From NCBI RefSeq assembly GCF_003601975.1, contig NZ_QZWZ01000049.1, forward strand, positions 1 to 43,029: a DNA stretch of 43,029 nt. The letters are read 5' to 3'. The notes under the pieces were generated by a model. That model was not told the DNA's origin. It saw only the letters and a list, made by a program, of their open reading frames with translations, and searched no databases. The number at the start of each line of letters is the position of its first letter. Position 1 is the stretch's first letter. Made by a program: the position numbers and the translations under genes. Positions 1 to 8,300 of this stretch are shown piece by piece. The stretch is from Mesorhizobium waimense. Its GTDB lineage: Bacteria; Pseudomonadota; Alphaproteobacteria; Rhizobiales; Rhizobiaceae.

Positions 1-66
1 AGCTTTCGCCGGCCTCGATCGCCACAACAACACGCTCACGAAGATCATTCGAAAGAGGTCGCGTCA
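1..66 (-). mobile_element. IS630-family transposase, N-terminal fragment cut by window edge
   Basis: Read leftward from an ATG at 66, the first 22 codons begin MTRPLSNDLRERVV and continue to AGES at the window edge. This matches the start of the N-terminal helix-turn-helix part of IS630-family transposases common in rhizobia. Only the beginning is present, so completeness cannot be judged. The 67-180 stretch upstream of the start probably contains the element's terminal inverted repeat, but I could not fix its boundary. Confidence 0.75.
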
Positions 67-318
67 TCCGATGCTGGCCTCCGATCCAGCCAGCATCTTG
101 AATCACAAATCAGCCAAAACGGGAATCCCCTCCGATTCTGTCAATGCCTGAACCGCTCTAGACCTTAAACGCCCCGGTGTGCTGAGATTGAGGTCAGGCC
201 GAACTGAGAATGGTGGGCTCCGAGAAGCGGAGCGGAGCGGACTTAAAATACGTGAGCACCGGAAGCGCAGGAGGCCGCCGTTCGCAGGCCGGCATCACCT
301 GAATATCAACACACCGGC

Positions 319-663
319 TCAGGCGACCAGCGTAATGGTCGACGCAATCAGCAGCACGGCCGCGATGCCGACGAACAGGGCATAGATTCGCGGCCGGTCG
401 AGCAGCAGCGCATTGCCCGATATCCAGGCCGAGGTGGCGCCGCCAAGCGCGAACAGGAAGCCGTTGCGGTGCCCGAAGGTCATCGAAGCGGCCATCAGCC
501 CACCAATGATCAAGGCGCCGAACACGATGATGACGGCGACGGCATATTTCTCGAAATCGTTGCCGCTGCCCATTGCCGGTCCGATCGTATTCAGATTCGG
601 CAGGTCGTCCGGATCGAAGGGGTTGGCCGAGCCATATTCGTCTTGACCGATGGATTCGCGCAT
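319..663 (-). CDS. Small two-TM membrane protein of unknown function
   Basis: This encodes 114 aa. The start at MRESIGQDEYGS is chosen because GGAGAA lies a few bases upstream; a longer frame reaching 789 has an implausible Arg-rich N-terminus. The first 45 residues are polar. Two hydrophobic stretches follow, one around AVAVIIVFGALIIGGLMAA and one at the C-terminus around ALFVGIAAVLLIAS, with a weaker segment between. I do not recognise a family. It lies downstream of dctD on the same strand, separated by about 160 bp, so it is probably not part of the dct operon. Confidence 0.6.
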   Translation of the reverse strand: MRESIGQDEYGSANPFDPDDLPNLNTIGPAMGSGNDFEKYAVAVIIVFGALIIGGLMAASMTFGHRNGFLFALGGATSAWISGNALLLDRPRIYALFVGIAAVLLIASTITLVA

Positions 664-824
664 CACTCGTTCTCCGCTGAGCGGCAACAAACCATCAACG
701 CTTGCCGAGCGCAACCGGCAACGCCCACCGCGGCGATATGTTCGCCGCCCTCTGGTGCCAACGTGCCACGGTTTGCCGGTCAAGCTCAACGGTCAGATGG
801 GCGATCTGGTTCCACAGGCTTGAT

Positions 825-2180
825 CTATTTGGAGAAATCGCTGCGCACGATGCCGTGCCGCTGCAGCTTGTCGTAGAAGGTCTTGCGCGGAATCCCCAGC
901 GCCTCGATCGTGCGCCTGACGTCGCCGTCATTGCGGCCAAGCATCTCGCGGATGATGTCGGCCTCGTAGCGCTCCAACCGCTCCGGCAACGGCATGGCGT
1001 CGTCGAGCTCCGCCGGCGCGGCGGCCCGTGCCTCGCTTCCTTCCTCCAGACCAAGCACGAAGCGCTCAGCGAAATGCGCCAGTTCCCGCACATTGCCCGG
1101 CCAGTCATGCTCTCTGAGATGGCGGTGGACGGCGGCCGGCACCGCTGGCACCGAACGCCGGAAACGGCTGGCAGCGCGCTCGGTGAAATAGCCGAACAGG
1201 AGAAGAATGTCGTCGCGCCGTTCGCGCAGCGGCGGGATCGAGATCGTCACCACATTCAGCCGGTAGTAAAGGTCCTCGCGAAAGGCACCGCGCTGGCTGG
1301 GGTCGCCGAGATCGACCTTGGCGGCGGCGACGACGCGCAGGTCGACCGGCCGCACCTCGTTGGTGCCCAAAGGCGTCACTTCGCGCATTTCCAGCACCCT
1401 CAGCATCTGCACCTGGGTCGACGGCGGCATGCTTTCGATCTCGTCGAGAAACAGCGTGCCGCCGCTGGCATGCTCGATGCGGCCTACCCGCTTCTTCTGC
1501 GCGCCGGTGAAGGCGCCGGCCTCGTGGCCGAACAATTCGCTCTCGATGACGGTCTCCGGCAGCGTGCCGCAATTCAGCGCGACGAAATTGCCCTTGGCGC
1601 GGCGGCTCCAGCTGTGCAGCAGACTGGCCACCACCTCCTTGCCGGAACCGGTCTCGCCGGTCACCAGCACGTCGACATCGGTGTCGGCGATTTGGCGGAG
1701 CGTGCGGCGCAGCCTTTCCATCGCCGGCGTCTGGCCGATCAGCGGCAGGCCGTCCTGCGCCTGCTCGGCCGCCTCGCGCAGGGCGCGATTCTCCATCACC
1801 AGGCGGCGCTTTTCTGCTGCGCGCCACACACTTTGCGCCAGCCGGTCGGCGGCAAAAGGCTTGGTGATGAAGTCGTAGACGCCGTCTCTTATCGCCTTGA
1901 CGGCCATGGCGATGTCGCCGTGCCCAGTGATCAGGATCACCGGAATGTCTGGGTCCAGTTCCAGGATGCGGTCGAAAAGCTGCAGGCCGTCGATCTCCGG
2001 CATCCTGATGTCGGACACCACGACGCCGGCAAAACCGGCATCGAGCCCGACCAGCGCCTCCGTCGCCGAGGAAAAGGCCAACACCGAAAACCCGGCCAGC
2101 TCCAGCGTCTGCCTTGTGGCCTTCAGGAGATCGACATCGTCGTCGATCAGGATGACCGGTGCTGGATCGTTGCTGGTCAT
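825..2180 (-). CDS. dctD: C4-dicarboxylate transport response regulator DctD (NtrC family)
   Basis: This 451-aa sigma-54 activator turns on dctA when phosphorylated by DctB. A receiver domain occupies about residues 8-120, with phospho-acceptor D57 in VVVSDIRMP and conserved K107 in FITKPF. The AAA+ domain has Walker A GETGSGKE (175-182), the sigma-54-contacting GAFTGA loop (222-227) and Walker B GGTLFLDEIE. A C-terminal Fis-type helix-turn-helix ends RRTIEALGIPRKTFYDKL. Its ATG overlaps the dctB stop codon (ATGA, 2177-2180), so the two are translationally coupled. All signature residues are present and the length is normal. The divergent dctA supports DctD over other NtrC-type regulators. 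Confidence 0.96.
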   Translation of the reverse strand: MTSNDPAPVILIDDDVDLLKATRQTLELAGFSVLAFSSATEALVGLDAGFAGVVVSDIRMPEIDGLQLFDRILELDPDIPVILITGHGDIAMAVKAIRDGVYDFITKPFAADRLAQSVWRAAEKRRLVMENRALREAAEQAQDGLPLIGQTPAMERLRRTLRQIADTDVDVLVTGETGSGKEVVASLLHSWSRRAKGNFVALNCGTLPETVIESELFGHEAGAFTGAQKKRVGRIEHASGGTLFLDEIESMPPSTQVQMLRVLEMREVTPLGTNEVRPVDLRVVAAAKVDLGDPSQRGAFREDLYYRLNVVTISIPPLRERRDDILLLFGYFTERAASRFRRSVPAVPAAVHRHLREHDWPGNVRELAHFAERFVLGLEEGSEARAAAPAELDDAMPLPERLERYEADIIREMLGRNDGDVRRTIEALGIPRKTFYDKLQRHGIVRSDFSK

Positions 2181-4048
2181 GCTGCTTTCGCAAGATGGAT
2201 GGTGAAACAGGTGCCGCTGTCGCCGCTCGTAACCTCGATGCGGCCGCCATAATCGGCGACGATGTCCTTCGAGATGACGAGCCCGAGTCCGAGGCCTTTT
2301 TCCTTCGAAGTGTTGAATGGCGTGAACAGCGACTTGAGGATTTCGGGCGGAATGCCCGGCCCGTTGTCCGACACATTGACGGTCACGCCGTCAGCCGTTT
2401 CCTCGGCCGACACCTCCACCCTGGCGTTCTCGCGGCCATCCAGCGCCTCCAGCGCATTCTGGAACAAGTTGATCAGCACCTGTTCGAGGCGGATCCGGTT
2501 GCCCTTCACCTTTAGGTCCGGTGGTGGCGGCGTGATATCAAGCGCGTCGAGCCGGCCGGCAAAGCGGCTTCGAAGCAGCACAACCGCACCCTCGATGACA
2601 CCTTTGAGTTCGACCGGCTCGGCCGCGGTGCGGCCCTTGCGGGCAAACGCCTTCAATTCCTCGGTGATGGTGCCGATGCGTTCCGTAAGTGCGGCGATGG
2701 CGCCGAGATTTTCTTCGGCCGGCGCGGTCTGCTTCCTGTCGAGGAAGACCCGGGCATTGTCGGCATAGGCGCGGATCGTGGCGACCGGCTGGTTGATCTC
2801 GTGCGCGACGCCGGCGGCGACCTGGCCGAGGATGGCGAGGCGATTGGCCTGCACCAGTTCCTGCTGCACCACCTGCAGCTTCGCTTCCGTGCTGCGATGG
2901 CCGGTGATCTCGGCCTGCAGCCGGTCGCGCGCGCGGCTCAGATCCTCGGTGCGCTCGACGACGCGGCGTTCGAGCTCGGTGCGTGCCGCCTGTTCGGCGG
3001 CGATCCGCATCTGGGCTGACTGCCGTCGCCACAACAGATAGGCGGCAAGGCCAATGAGTGGACCGATAACGCCGAGTGCCAGAAGCCGCATTTCGCGCTG
3101 AGCTGCAGCAATCGGCGCCTCCGCCGGAACGAGATAGTCGAGTCGCCACGGCGTCGATGCGATCGGGGTCGAGAGCCTGAGATATTCGGCTTCGCTGCCG
3201 CCCGGCGTGATGGCATGGACGAGCGCGACGTCGTCACTCAGGGCTTGCGGCCGGTTGATCGGCAACGGCACCAGCGGCGCGTCGCCGAATTGCTGGCTGC
3301 TGCGGATTTCGCCAAGCACAGGTTGGCCAAGCGGTGCCGTCGTCATGAAACGCCAGGACGGAACGCTGGTGATCAGCACGACGCCATGATCGTCGCTGAC
3401 ATAGGCCGGGCGGTTGGCCTCGTGCCAATCGGCCTCGAGCTGGTCGAATTCCATCTTGACGACGACGACGCCGAGGGCGGCTTCGGCGCTGCCGACGCGG
3501 CGCGAGATGTAGAGGCCTGGACGCTTGCTGACATTGCCGAGCGCAAAGTATTCCGCGGTGCCGGTCTGCATCGCGCCGGAGAAATAGGCGCGGAAGCCAT
3601 AGTCGTTGCCGACGAAGCTTGTCGGCTCACGCCAGTTGCTGGAGGCGATCGCCAGGCCGTCGGTGCCGGTGACGTAGAGCACCGAAGCCTTGGTGCCCGA
3701 GACCAGGCCTTCGAGCTTGCGGTTCAAAACGTCGATTGCCGCTTGGCTGCGCTCAGTCAGCGCGTCGCGCACCTGCTGGTCCTCCGACAGAAGCAGAGGC
3801 AGCGCGCGCGGGTTTTCCAGCACCGCGCGCAGCAGCGCGACCTTCAGATTGGCGTCGGTGCGCCCTTGCGCCGCCAATGCCTGGATTTCGGTGCTGCGGC
3901 CATAGAGGCCGGCGCCGTAAAGAGCCGCCGCGGTGATCGCGAGCGCCACCGCCGCAAACAACAGCCAGGCCCGGCGCGCCCGTTTGCCGAGCTGCTCGGG
4001 CGTCGAAGACAGGACCTGAGCTGGGGCAGCGGCGGGGCGTTGCAGCAT
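2177..4048 (-). CDS. dctB: C4-dicarboxylate sensor histidine kinase DctB
   Basis: This membrane kinase senses external succinate, malate or fumarate and phosphorylates DctD. The chosen start (MLQRPAAAP, 4048) gives 623 aa, about the usual DctB length, and has AGAAAGG just upstream. A longer frame to 4126 would run through both DctD operators and is unlikely. TM1 lies at about 28-48, followed by a periplasmic PDC-type sensor of roughly 250 residues and TM2 (GVIGPLIGLAAYLLW). A coiled linker leads to the H-box AGVAHEINQP and the ATPase boxes (NLFQNALEAL, VSDNGPGI, GLGLGLVISK). It is the first gene of the dctBD operon and divergent from dctA. Confidence 0.95.
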   Translation of the reverse strand: MLQRPAAAPAQVLSSTPEQLGKRARRAWLLFAAVALAITAAALYGAGLYGRSTEIQALAAQGRTDANLKVALLRAVLENPRALPLLLSEDQQVRDALTERSQAAIDVLNRKLEGLVSGTKASVLYVTGTDGLAIASSNWREPTSFVGNDYGFRAYFSGAMQTGTAEYFALGNVSKRPGLYISRRVGSAEAALGVVVVKMEFDQLEADWHEANRPAYVSDDHGVVLITSVPSWRFMTTAPLGQPVLGEIRSSQQFGDAPLVPLPINRPQALSDDVALVHAITPGGSEAEYLRLSTPIASTPWRLDYLVPAEAPIAAAQREMRLLALGVIGPLIGLAAYLLWRRQSAQMRIAAEQAARTELERRVVERTEDLSRARDRLQAEITGHRSTEAKLQVVQQELVQANRLAILGQVAAGVAHEINQPVATIRAYADNARVFLDRKQTAPAEENLGAIAALTERIGTITEELKAFARKGRTAAEPVELKGVIEGAVVLLRSRFAGRLDALDITPPPPDLKVKGNRIRLEQVLINLFQNALEALDGRENARVEVSAEETADGVTVNVSDNGPGIPPEILKSLFTPFNTSKEKGLGLGLVISKDIVADYGGRIEVTSGDSGTCFTIHLAKAA

Positions 4049-4056
4049 GGCCTTTC

Positions 4057-4074
4057 TGTGCATGATTTCGCACA
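4057..4074. promoter_or_regulatory. DctD upstream activator site, distal copy
   Basis: TGTGCATGATTTCGCACA is an 18-bp palindrome with perfect TGTGC/GCACA arms. It closely matches the rhizobial DctD operator (TGTGC...GCACA). It lies about 120 bp upstream of the dctA -24/-12 promoter and only 8 bp upstream of the chosen dctB start, so bound DctD could also affect dctB. Recognition is by motif similarity. Confidence 0.8.
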
Positions 4075-4089
4075 AAGCACAATTCAACT

Positions 4090-4107
4090 TATGCGGATGG
4101 CCGCACG
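4090..4107. promoter_or_regulatory. DctD upstream activator site, proximal copy
   Basis: TATGCGGATGGCCGCACG keeps the TGCGG/CCGCA core and deviates from the distal copy mainly at its ends. The centres of the two sites are 33 bp apart, about three helical turns, which suits cooperative binding of two DctD dimers on one DNA face. This tandem arrangement is known for dctA in Rhizobium and Sinorhizobium. Confidence 0.75.
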
Positions 4108-4181
4108 TCTCGATTTGCCAAGACACCGAGCGGCCAGAAAATATTCAACAAAATCAATCAGAAGAGCCCGCAGGCAGAAAC

Positions 4182-4197
4182 TGGCACGCCTGTTGCA
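4182..4197 (+). promoter_or_regulatory. Sigma-54 (RpoN) promoter of dctA
   Basis: TGGCACGCCTGTTGCA is a perfect match to the -24/-12 consensus TGGCACG-N4-TTGCA, with GG at 4183-4184 and GC at 4195-4196 separated by exactly 10 bases. It lies 87 bp upstream of the dctA ATG and downstream of the two DctD sites, the standard order for an activator-dependent sigma-54 promoter. Confidence 0.95.
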
Positions 4198-4283
4198 GAC
4201 ATCAAACCAGCAGCCGCGAGGCTGTTGGAGGTCAAACTGCCCCGGGAGGTCGAGCTTTCGATCGGGGCGCAACGGAGGACGTC

Positions 4284-5615
4284 ATGCAGACAGCATTCGC
4301 TGCCGCCGAACCGCGCGGCAAAGTTCCCTTTTACCGGCATCTCTATGTGCAGGTGCTTACCGCAATCGCCGCCGGCATTGTGCTCGGCCATTTCTATCCC
4401 GAACTAGGCGCGTCGCTGAAGCCGCTCGGCGACGCCTTCATCAAGCTGGTCAAAATGGTGATCGCGCCGGTTATCTTCCTGACGGTGGCGACCGGCATCG
4501 CCGGCGTTTCCGACCTGCAGAAGGTCGGCCGAGTCGCCGGCAAGGCGATGATCTATTTCCTGTTCTTCTCGACGCTGGCGCTCGTCGTCGGTCTCGTCGT
4601 CTCCAACGTCGTCCAGCCCGGCGCCGGCATGCATATCAATCCGGCCACGCTCGACGCCACGAAGGTGACGACCTTCACCGAGAAGGCGCATGACACGACC
4701 ATCGTCGGCTTCCTGATGAACATCATCCCCGACACCATCACCGGCGCTTTCGCCCAGGGCGATATCCTGCAGGTGCTGTTCTTCTCGGTTCTGTTCGGCG
4801 TTTCTCTCGCCTTGGTCGGCGATCGCGGCCGCCCTGTGGTCGATTTCCTGCAGGCGCTGACCACGCCGATCTTCCGCCTCGTCGCCATCCTGATGAAGGC
4901 CGCGCCCATCGGTGCCTTCGGCGCCATGGCTTTCACCGTCGGCAAATACGGCATCGCCTCGATCGCCAACCTCGCCATGCTGATCGGTACCTTCTACCTG
5001 ACTGCTTTCCTCTTCGTGATTGTGGTGCTGGGTGCCGTCGCCCGCTACAACGGCTTCTCGATCCTGGCGCTGATCCGCTACATCAAGGAAGAGCTGCTGC
5101 TCGTTCTCGGGACCTCGTCCTCGGAAGCGGCACTTCCCGGTCTGATGGCCAAGATGGAGCGCGCCGGCTGCAACCGCTCGGTGGTCGGCCTGGTCGTTCC
5201 GACCGGCTATTCCTTCAACCTCGACGGCACCAACATTTATATGACGCTGGCCGCTCTGTTCATCGCCCAGGCGACCGACACGCCGCTCACCTTCGGCGAC
5301 CAGATCCTGCTCTTGCTCGTCGCCATGCTGAGCTCCAAGGGCGCCGCCGGCATCACCGGCGCCGGCTTCATCACGCTGGCGGCCACGCTTTCGGTCGTGC
5401 CTTCGGTGCCGGTCGCCGGCATGGCGCTGATCCTCGGCGTCGACCGTTTCATGTCGGAGTGCCGGGCGCTGACCAACTTCGTCGGCAACGCCGTGGCGAC
5501 GATCGTCGTGGCGCGATGGGAAGGCGAGCTCGACCAGAGCAAGTTCGCCGCCGCGATGGCAGGCGATCTGCCGGAAGAGGCCGATCTCTCGCTGCCGGGC
5601 CTGCAGCCCGCCTGA
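4284..5615 (+). CDS. dctA: C4-dicarboxylate:cation symporter DctA
   Basis: This 443-aa inner-membrane symporter takes up succinate, fumarate and malate, the main carbon supply for nitrogen-fixing bacteroids. The start MQTAFAAAEPRGK is chosen for its GGAGGAC ribosome site; longer in-frame starts would read through the promoter. Hallmarks of the DAACS/SLC1 fold are visible: the serine-rich hairpin GTSSSEAALP, the NLDGTNIYM motif in the substrate site, MLSSKGAAGITG in hairpin 2 and DRFMSECR with the binding aspartate in the last helix. It has about eight TM segments plus two re-entrant loops. It is transcribed alone, ends in a strong terminator and shows no damage. Confidence 0.97.
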   Translation: MQTAFAAAEPRGKVPFYRHLYVQVLTAIAAGIVLGHFYPELGASLKPLGDAFIKLVKMVIAPVIFLTVATGIAGVSDLQKVGRVAGKAMIYFLFFSTLALVVGLVVSNVVQPGAGMHINPATLDATKVTTFTEKAHDTTIVGFLMNIIPDTITGAFAQGDILQVLFFSVLFGVSLALVGDRGRPVVDFLQALTTPIFRLVAILMKAAPIGAFGAMAFTVGKYGIASIANLAMLIGTFYLTAFLFVIVVLGAVARYNGFSILALIRYIKEELLLVLGTSSSEAALPGLMAKMERAGCNRSVVGLVVPTGYSFNLDGTNIYMTLAALFIAQATDTPLTFGDQILLLLVAMLSSKGAAGITGAGFITLAATLSVVPSVPVAGMALILGVDRFMSECRALTNFVGNAVATIVVARWEGELDQSKFAAAMAGDLPEEADLSLPGLQPA

Positions 5616-5643
5616 TCCTTCAAGGCTTTCGCCCAGGACTGTT

Positions 5644-5682
5644 CAGGCCGCAGCCGGTCACCGGCTGCGGCCTGTTCTTTTC
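5644..5682 (+). terminator. Rho-independent terminator after dctA
   Basis: A perfect 15-bp inverted repeat (CAGGCCGCAGCCGGT pairing with ACCGGCTGCGGCCTG at 5660-5674) is followed by TTCTTTT. It starts 29 bp past the dctA stop and isolates dctA from the next gene. Confidence 0.9.
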
Positions 5683-5733
5683 ACCGGCCGGCGCATAGGT
5701 TGATCTCAACCCGCCATGGCGAAAGGTCCGTGA

Positions 5734-6315
5734 ATGAGCAGCGCGTTTCCCGAGATCTACCTGGTTCGTCACGGCGAGACGCAATGGAGCGCATCGGGCA
5801 AGCACACAGGCCGCACCGACATACCTTTGACGGCTGCCGGCGAGGCTGCTGCACGCGGTGTGGCTGAGCGCCTCAAGGGCGCGTCGTTCCAGGCAGTCTG
5901 GTCGAGCCCGTCGCAGCGGGCCTACAACACCTGCACGCTCGCCGGCTTCGGTGCGGCCGGCGTCAAGAAAGACGATCTGCAGGAATGGGATTACGGCGCC
6001 TATGAGGGGCTGACCACCAAACAGATCCTTGCCGCGCGCCCCGGTTGGAACGTGTTTCGCGACGGCTGTCCGGGTGGCGAAATGGCAGCGGATGTCGGCA
6101 CCAGGGCCGACCGGATCGTCAGCGGGCTGCGAGCGGTCGGCAGCAACGTGCTGGTGTTTTCGAGTGCGCATTTCCTGCGGGTGCTTGCGGCGCGCTGGCT
6201 AGGCCTGCCGCCGCAGGACGGCGCCTTGCTGGTGCTGGACACTGCAAGCCTCAGCATCCTTGGCTACGAGCATGACCTGACCGAGCCGGTGATCCGCAGA
6301 TGGAACCAGAAATAG
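5734..6315 (+). CDS. Histidine phosphatase family protein (phosphoglycerate-mutase-like)
   Basis: This 193-aa protein of the histidine phosphatase superfamily removes phosphate from a small substrate through a phosphohistidine intermediate. The catalytic RHGET (R12, H13) sits at the N-terminus in YLVRHGETQW. SSPSQRA supplies the second arginine, EWDYGAYEG the conserved acid, and SSAHFLRVLA the second histidine. The usual LVRHGET...TGRTDIPLTAAGE opening of the SixA/GpmB-like branch is present. The substrate is not evident from sequence. It is convergent with the pseudouridine synthase gene, and nothing suggests functional coupling to dctA. Confidence 0.88.
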   Translation: MSSAFPEIYLVRHGETQWSASGKHTGRTDIPLTAAGEAAARGVAERLKGASFQAVWSSPSQRAYNTCTLAGFGAAGVKKDDLQEWDYGAYEGLTTKQILAARPGWNVFRDGCPGGEMAADVGTRADRIVSGLRAVGSNVLVFSSAHFLRVLAARWLGLPPQDGALLVLDTASLSILGYEHDLTEPVIRRWNQK

Positions 6316-6344
6316 CAGTCTGACGGCAGCCGCGTGTCCGTCGC

Positions 6345-7088
6345 TCAACTCGCCAGCAGCGCCCGTTCTTCTGCGGTGAGGTGGCGTGCTTGGCCCTTGG
6401 CGAGATCGCCCAGTTGCAAGGGTCCGATCGCCACCCGCACCAGCCGCAACACCTCGACATCGAAGGCGCCGAGCAACCGGCGGATTTGGCGGTTGCGGCC
6501 CTCGTCGAGCACGATTTCGAGCCACGCCGTGCGGCCACCGCTGCGCAGCATCTCGACTGAGCTTGACGTCAGCAGTTCGCCGTCGACGACCGCGCCTTCG
6601 CGAAACCGTGCCAGCATTGCCTCGTCGGGCGTCGAGCCGATCTGCACGTGATAGGTTTTGGCGACATGCGATGCGGGATCGAGCAGGTCGTTCGCCCAAT
6701 GCGTGTCGTTGGTCATCAACAGAAGGCCTTCGCTGGCCTTGTCGAGGCGGCCGACCGGCGACACGAAAGGCAGGTCCAGTCCCACCAGGCAGTCATAGAC
6801 GGTACCTCGATCCTGCGGGTCGTCGCGGGTGGTGACCAGGCCGCGCGGCTTGTTGACCATCAGATAGACCTTGCGCTCGGCAACGACGCGCTCGCCGTCG
6901 ACGGTGATGCGGTCGCGGCCGAGATCGACGCGCAGCGATCCGTTGCGCACCACCTTGCCGCCGACCCGCACCCGCCCCTCGGCAACCAGCACCTCGGCCT
7001 GCTTGCGTGAGCACAGTCCGAGCTTCGACAGGGCGCGGCAAAGGCTGACGCCGGGGGCGGCTCTGACGGTGTTTGGCGGTCGTGTCAT
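6345..7088 (-). CDS. 16S/23S rRNA pseudouridine synthase, RsuA/RluB/RluE type
   Basis: The protein is 247 aa from the ATG at 7088 (MTRPPNTVRAAPG). A TTG start at 7136 is possible, and neither has a convincing ribosome site. An N-terminal S4 RNA-binding domain (CRALSKLGLCSRKQAEVLVAEGRVRV) is followed by the catalytic domain with VGRLDKASEGLLLMTND, in which the aspartate of RLD is the catalytic residue. The domain closes with EGRNRQIRRLLGAFDVEVLRLVRVAIGPL. It would isomerise one uridine in ribosomal RNA. The exact target within the RsuA family cannot be told from sequence alone. Confidence 0.92.
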   Translation of the reverse strand: MTRPPNTVRAAPGVSLCRALSKLGLCSRKQAEVLVAEGRVRVGGKVVRNGSLRVDLGRDRITVDGERVVAERKVYLMVNKPRGLVTTRDDPQDRGTVYDCLVGLDLPFVSPVGRLDKASEGLLLMTNDTHWANDLLDPASHVAKTYHVQIGSTPDEAMLARFREGAVVDGELLTSSSVEMLRSGGRTAWLEIVLDEGRNRQIRRLLGAFDVEVLRLVRVAIGPLQLGDLAKGQARHLTAEERALLAS

Positions 7089-7194
7089 GCTTGAACTGTC
7101 ATCGTGATCGACAGCGACTGATGCCACGCGCGGCAAGGGCTCCGCAACTGGTCGGGCATGGGTCGGGTTTGACCGCCATGCTGCCGAAAGCGTC

Positions 7195-8262
7195 TCAGCT
7201 GCGCGTCTTCAGCGTTTGAGCCAGCCACTTTTTCAAGCCGCGCAGCGAAACGCTTCGCCTGAGGTAAAGCCTGCGTATGCGTTGCCTGACGCGTCGAAGG
7301 GACGCCTCATGCACGTCGTCTGCGCTCCTGGACCCATGGCCCAGCCGCACGGAAGGACCGGATGCCGGCCTGGCCAAGGTCAACATCGCCCGGCTGTGGA
7401 GGTCAGCGTAGAAGGCATAGTTCGTCGACTTGTCCCACCAGGGCGGGCGCGAATTCACGGTGGGATTGGTGTTGATCTCGAAGGTCTGGACCTGTCCATC
7501 GACAAGCCCGTAATCGATGCGGCCATAGTCGATGCCGGCTATCTGGAAAATGGATCTCAGCTCCTCGGCGTGCGGATTTACCTGAACATACCGGTGATGC
7601 TCGGCCCTGTCGGCGTCGCTGAGATCCGCGTTCGAGTACTTCACATACCAGTCGGAGCTGATGAAACAGTGCTGAGGGTAGATCGCCTCTCCAACCCGGA
7701 ACGCCGAATATTTGCGATACCTCCCGTCTGGTGAGGGGGCAGCGCCGAACTCCACGATCATCAGGTCCGGGTCGTCCCTGATCTGCGCCGGCAGACCGGC
7801 AATCGCATCTTCCAGATCGGCAGCCGTCTGGAGCAGGCCCGACAGGGGAGGGACATGCTGGCTTGCCCAGCGCAGAAAGACAGGAAAGCGAACGATCCTG
7901 TCGCGCTCCTTGAGCCGGTGCACGTCGAACCGGTTGATGCCAAGCGCTTTCAGGCGTTTCAGTAGATCGAAGCGGCCGACCGCAACGGCTGGATTGTTCA
8001 ACAGCCGCAGATCCGGATTATGACCGGCAAGCGTTGCGTGCAGGCCGATCACCGATTCCAGCTGTCTCGGCGACAGCCTTTCGAAGTCGGTGAATATGAA
8101 GGTGCCGGGCGTCACCAGGCCGAGCGTGTCGAGCTGCTGGTAAGGGACGATGCGCAGGAAGCCCTTGAGAGGGTTTTCGTAGTACTCGCAGAATACGCCG
8201 ATCGTGTATGTGTGGTCTTCGGCGCAAAGATAGTAGATAGGACCCTGGGGCTGACTGATCAT
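7195..8262 (-). CDS. ATP-grasp fold ligase-like protein of unknown substrate
   Basis: The protein is 355 aa from the first plausible ATG (MISQPQGPIYYL); the open frame runs further upstream, but that part is Arg-rich and overlaps the divergent P450. Residues 88-110 (LLNNPAVAVGRFDLLKRLKA) resemble the lead-in of ATP-grasp domains. DYGRIDYGLVDGQ and E262-I-N-T-N266-P form the acidic metal-binding strand typical of ATP-grasp carboxylate-amine ligases. The C-terminal 50 residues are very basic (QRIRRLYLRRS), perhaps a nucleic-acid or membrane-surface contact. It is divergent from the P450 with 38 bp between starts, so the pair probably shares control. I recognise the fold but not the reaction; peptide-bond or amide formation is an inference. 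Confidence 0.65.
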   Translation of the reverse strand: MISQPQGPIYYLCAEDHTYTIGVFCEYYENPLKGFLRIVPYQQLDTLGLVTPGTFIFTDFERLSPRQLESVIGLHATLAGHNPDLRLLNNPAVAVGRFDLLKRLKALGINRFDVHRLKERDRIVRFPVFLRWASQHVPPLSGLLQTAADLEDAIAGLPAQIRDDPDLMIVEFGAAPSPDGRYRKYSAFRVGEAIYPQHCFISSDWYVKYSNADLSDADRAEHHRYVQVNPHAEELRSIFQIAGIDYGRIDYGLVDGQVQTFEINTNPTVNSRPPWWDKSTNYAFYADLHSRAMLTLARPASGPSVRLGHGSRSADDVHEASLRRVRQRIRRLYLRRSVSLRGLKKWLAQTLKTRS

Positions 8263-8300
8263 GATGATCGGAACGATGCCAGGAGTGGTGCCTTGTCGGC

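Noticed and set aside
702..2252. A 516-codon plus-strand frame
   Set aside because: It is the reverse-strand shadow of dctD; its translation shows no domain while the minus strand has all DctD motifs.
4047..4283. N-terminal extension of dctA
   Set aside because: It would read through the DctD operators and the sigma-54 promoter; DctA proteins start near MQTAF.
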